NCBI GenBank assembly: GCA_044356745.1
Contig: JBIKVP010000009.1
Span: 1 to 44,271 of the forward strand
Reading direction: 5' to 3'
Length of the DNA stretch: 44,271 nucleotides
From: JBIKVP01 sp044356745
GTDB lineage: Bacteria; Pseudomonadota; Alphaproteobacteria; Rhizobiales; Beijerinckiaceae
Shown one piece after another: positions 42,961-44,271 of this stretch (position 1 is the stretch's first letter; each line of letters starts with the position of its first letter). Below the pieces are notes generated by a model. The model had not been told where the DNA came from. It saw only the letters and a program-made list of their open reading frames with translations, and searched no databases. The position numbers and the translations under genes were made by a program.

Positions 42961-43332
42961 TTATTTCAACGCGACTTTTGCGCCTACAGCTTCAAGTTTC
43001 TTTTTCAACTCTTCAGCTGCATTTTTATCGATGCCTTCTTTAACTGGCTTTGGCGCAGCTTCAACGAGATCTTTTGCTTCTTTCAGACCTAGCGCCGTGA
43101 TTTCACGAACAACTTTAATCACTTCAATTTTCTTCTCGCCAACAGCTTCAAGAACAACTGTGAATTCAGTCTGCTCTTCAACAGCAGCAGCAGCGGCACC
43201 TGGTGCAGCCGCAACGGCCACAGCAGCAGCGGCAGAAACGCCCCACTTTTCTTCTAAAAGCTTTGCAAGTTCAGCAGCTTCAAGAACGGTCAGAGCGGAA
43301 AGCTCTTCAACGATTTTTGCGAGATCAGCCAT
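42961..43332 (-). CDS. rplL: 50S ribosomal protein L7/L12
   Basis: Stalk protein that recruits translation GTPases, 123 residues. The dimerisation domain reads LAKIVEELSALTVLEAAELA, the Ala-rich hinge runs about 36-52, and the C-terminal domain has EKKIEVIKVVREITALGLKE and AKDLVEAAPKPVKEG. It lies 67 bases after rplJ. Confidence 0.99.
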   Translation of the reverse strand: MADLAKIVEELSALTVLEAAELAKLLEEKWGVSAAAAVAVAAAPGAAAAAVEEQTEFTVVLEAVGEKKIEVIKVVREITALGLKEAKDLVEAAPKPVKEGIDKNAAEELKKKLEAVGAKVALK

Positions 43333-43399
43333 GTGATATTCCTTTTTTGATCAGTTCGATGAGGATTAAAAACAGTGAAACAACACCAACATAAAAGCT

Positions 43400-43909
43400 T
43401 TAGCTCTTGTTGGCATAAGCTCCGAAAACGCGCGCCAGCTTTGCGGCAGGAGCTGTAGAAAGTTGTGCAAGCTTCGTGGCTGGCGCATTGACCAGACCCA
43501 CAATTTTTGCACGCAATTCGTCGAGAGATGGCAATGTTGCAAGTGACTTAACGCCAGAAGCATCAAGTGCTGTTTGCCCCATAGCACCGCCCAAAATAAC
43601 AAGCTTGTCATTTGTTTTAGCAAAATCAGCAGCCGCCTTTGGTGCAGCAACAGGATCGTTGGAATAAGCTAGAAGCGTTGGCCCCTTCATGAGTGAACCG
43701 ATTGATTCGGCGGCTTTACCACCAATTGCAATCTTCACAAGACGGTTTTTCGCGACCTTAACGGTTGCGCCGACCTTTTTCATCTCACGACGCAGACGCT
43801 GCATTTCAGACACTGTCAAACCCGCATAATGCGCAACGACAATGACGTTTGCAGACGTTAAATCTTCTCCGAGCGTGGCCACAAGCTCGCGTTTGGCGAC
43901 TTTATCCAC
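43400..43909 (-). CDS. rplJ: 50S ribosomal protein L10
   Basis: Base of the L7/L12 stalk and, with L12, autoregulator of the operon. GTG 43909 gives 169 residues starting VDKVAKRELVATLGEDL, like alphaproteobacterial L10; GGAG lies 6 bases upstream of it. A GTG at 43921 would add four residues but place that SD inside the gene. Also seen are VIVVAHYAGLTVSEMQRLRR, VKVAKNRLVKIAIGG and a C-terminal helix (LAQLSTAPAAKLARVFGAYA) that binds L12 dimers. Confidence 0.98.
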   Translation of the reverse strand: MDKVAKRELVATLGEDLTSANVIVVAHYAGLTVSEMQRLRREMKKVGATVKVAKNRLVKIAIGGKAAESIGSLMKGPTLLAYSNDPVAAPKAAADFAKTNDKLVILGGAMGQTALDASGVKSLATLPSLDELRAKIVGLVNAPATKLAQLSTAPAAKLARVFGAYANKS

Positions 43910-43949
43910 TGGTATCTCCACATTTGATGCACGAAAACTTTTTGCCAGT

Positions 43950-44040
43950 TATTTGGCTCAGCAGGGCATCTATTGTTGACATTCCCCAGACCACTGATGT
44001 GATCTGAAAATTCTACCGCCCTGCCCTCCTCAGATGTGAG
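43950..44040 (-). ncRNA. L10 leader-like structured RNA upstream of rplJ
   Basis: The minus-strand leader can fold into a closing helix (GCAGGGC 43961-43967 with GCCCTGC 44018-44024) enclosing a hairpin (AGACCAC 43988-43994 with GTGATCT 43999-44005, loop TGAT). An internal asymmetric GGGGAATGTCAACA segment is kink-turn-like. This is the layout expected for the L10-L12 autoregulatory leader. The helices are seen directly; the regulatory role is by analogy. Confidence 0.6.
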
Positions 44041-44048
44041 AAGGTCAA

Positions 44049-44073
44049 AAAATACAGATGCTCTAGGCGTCTG
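44049..44073 (-). terminator. Attenuator-like hairpin upstream of the L10 leader
   Basis: CAGATGC (44055-44061) and GCGTCTG (44067-44073) form a 7-bp stem with one mismatch and a 5-base loop, followed in the minus direction by TATTTTTTG. It could be the terminator of an upstream rplKA transcript or an attenuator for rplJ. Confidence 0.45.
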
Positions 44074-44199
44074 CTTTTTGTGTCACCCACGTCTATGCTG
44101 GATATTAAGCGCAAAAAACAAAGCGCACCCGCAGTCTAGGACAGGACAACTAACCGCTAACTCACTTTTTATGCAATGACAAGTGCAAAATGAATTTAA

Positions 44200-44271
44200 T
44201 ATACCCCTCGTGAGTGAAGAGTTGGCGTTATCTTTTTATTAAGGTTGTTTTGATTCCAATTTGGTATGGGT
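44200..44271 (+). repeat. 72-bp inverted repeat, right copy
   Basis: Exact reverse complement of 54-125, running to the final base. Before 44200 the sequences diverge at once. Confidence 0.97.
44202..44271 (+). mobile_element. Right copy of the same IS630-like element, running off the window
   Basis: Same terminal sequence as the left end, opposite orientation, preceded by TA at 44200-44201. It includes the ATG at 44266-44268 and one further codon (Gly) of the same transposase. The element lies about 290 bases upstream of rplJ, within or before its promoter region. Confidence 0.65.

Noticed and set aside
1..44271. tRNA genes and CRISPR arrays
   Set aside because: I scanned the spacers for tRNA T-arm patterns and for regularly spaced repeats and saw neither; a covariance-model scan would be needed to exclude a tRNA fully.

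Overview
The window looks like one contig of an alphaproteobacterial chromosome. The evidence is the gene order secY-adk-rpsM-rpsK-rpoA-rplQ (no rpmJ after secY, no rpsD between rpsK and rpoA), a short adenylate kinase, and rplJL-rpoBC fused head to tail with the str, S10, spc and alpha ribosomal operons. The L,D-transpeptidase and Do protease look Hyphomicrobiales-like to me, but I cannot place the organism below class from sequence alone. Base composition is mid-range by eye (not computed), with AT-rich spacers.

Both ends of the window carry the same 72-base sequence in inverted orientation (54-125 and 44200-44271). The left copy runs into the first 19 codons of an IS630-like transposase, and a TA dinucleotide sits at each junction. 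I read the window as the unique DNA between two outward-facing copies of one insertion sequence.

Region 1 (1-1900) is decayed accessory DNA: the IS end, a reading frame cut off by it, an AT-rich spacer, and a lytic-transglycosylase-like gene with an in-frame stop near its start. Region 2 (1950-9040, plus strand) holds NAD synthesis (nadB, nadC), a DMT-family transporter coupled to nadC, and a DUF1365-cfa-MFS set linked to membrane lipid cyclopropanation. Region 3 (9050-14020) holds envelope and stress genes: a secreted L,D-transpeptidase, a previously uncalled 52-residue membrane microprotein, a small secreted protein, a GST-like protein, an alpha/beta hydrolase and a Do/DegP protease.

Region 4 (14260-44200, all minus strand) is a 30-kb translation and transcription supercluster read in the order rplJ, rplL, rpoB, rpoC, rpsL, rpsG, fusA, tuf, rpsJ ... 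rplO, secY, adk, rpsM, rpsK, rpoA, rplQ. The proteins look intact and conventional. What is unusual is between them: several normally tight junctions (rplL-rpoB, rpoB-rpoC, tuf-rpsJ, rplR-rpsE, rplO-secY, adk-rpsM, rpsK-rpoA) carry long spacers, intrinsic-terminator-like hairpins, palindromes or candidate promoters. This suggests the ancestral superoperon is now split into several transcription units or attenuated segments. I did not find a clearly new multi-gene system, CRISPR array or tRNA. The most useful leads are the IS pair, the two decayed accessory genes, the microprotein and the internal terminators.
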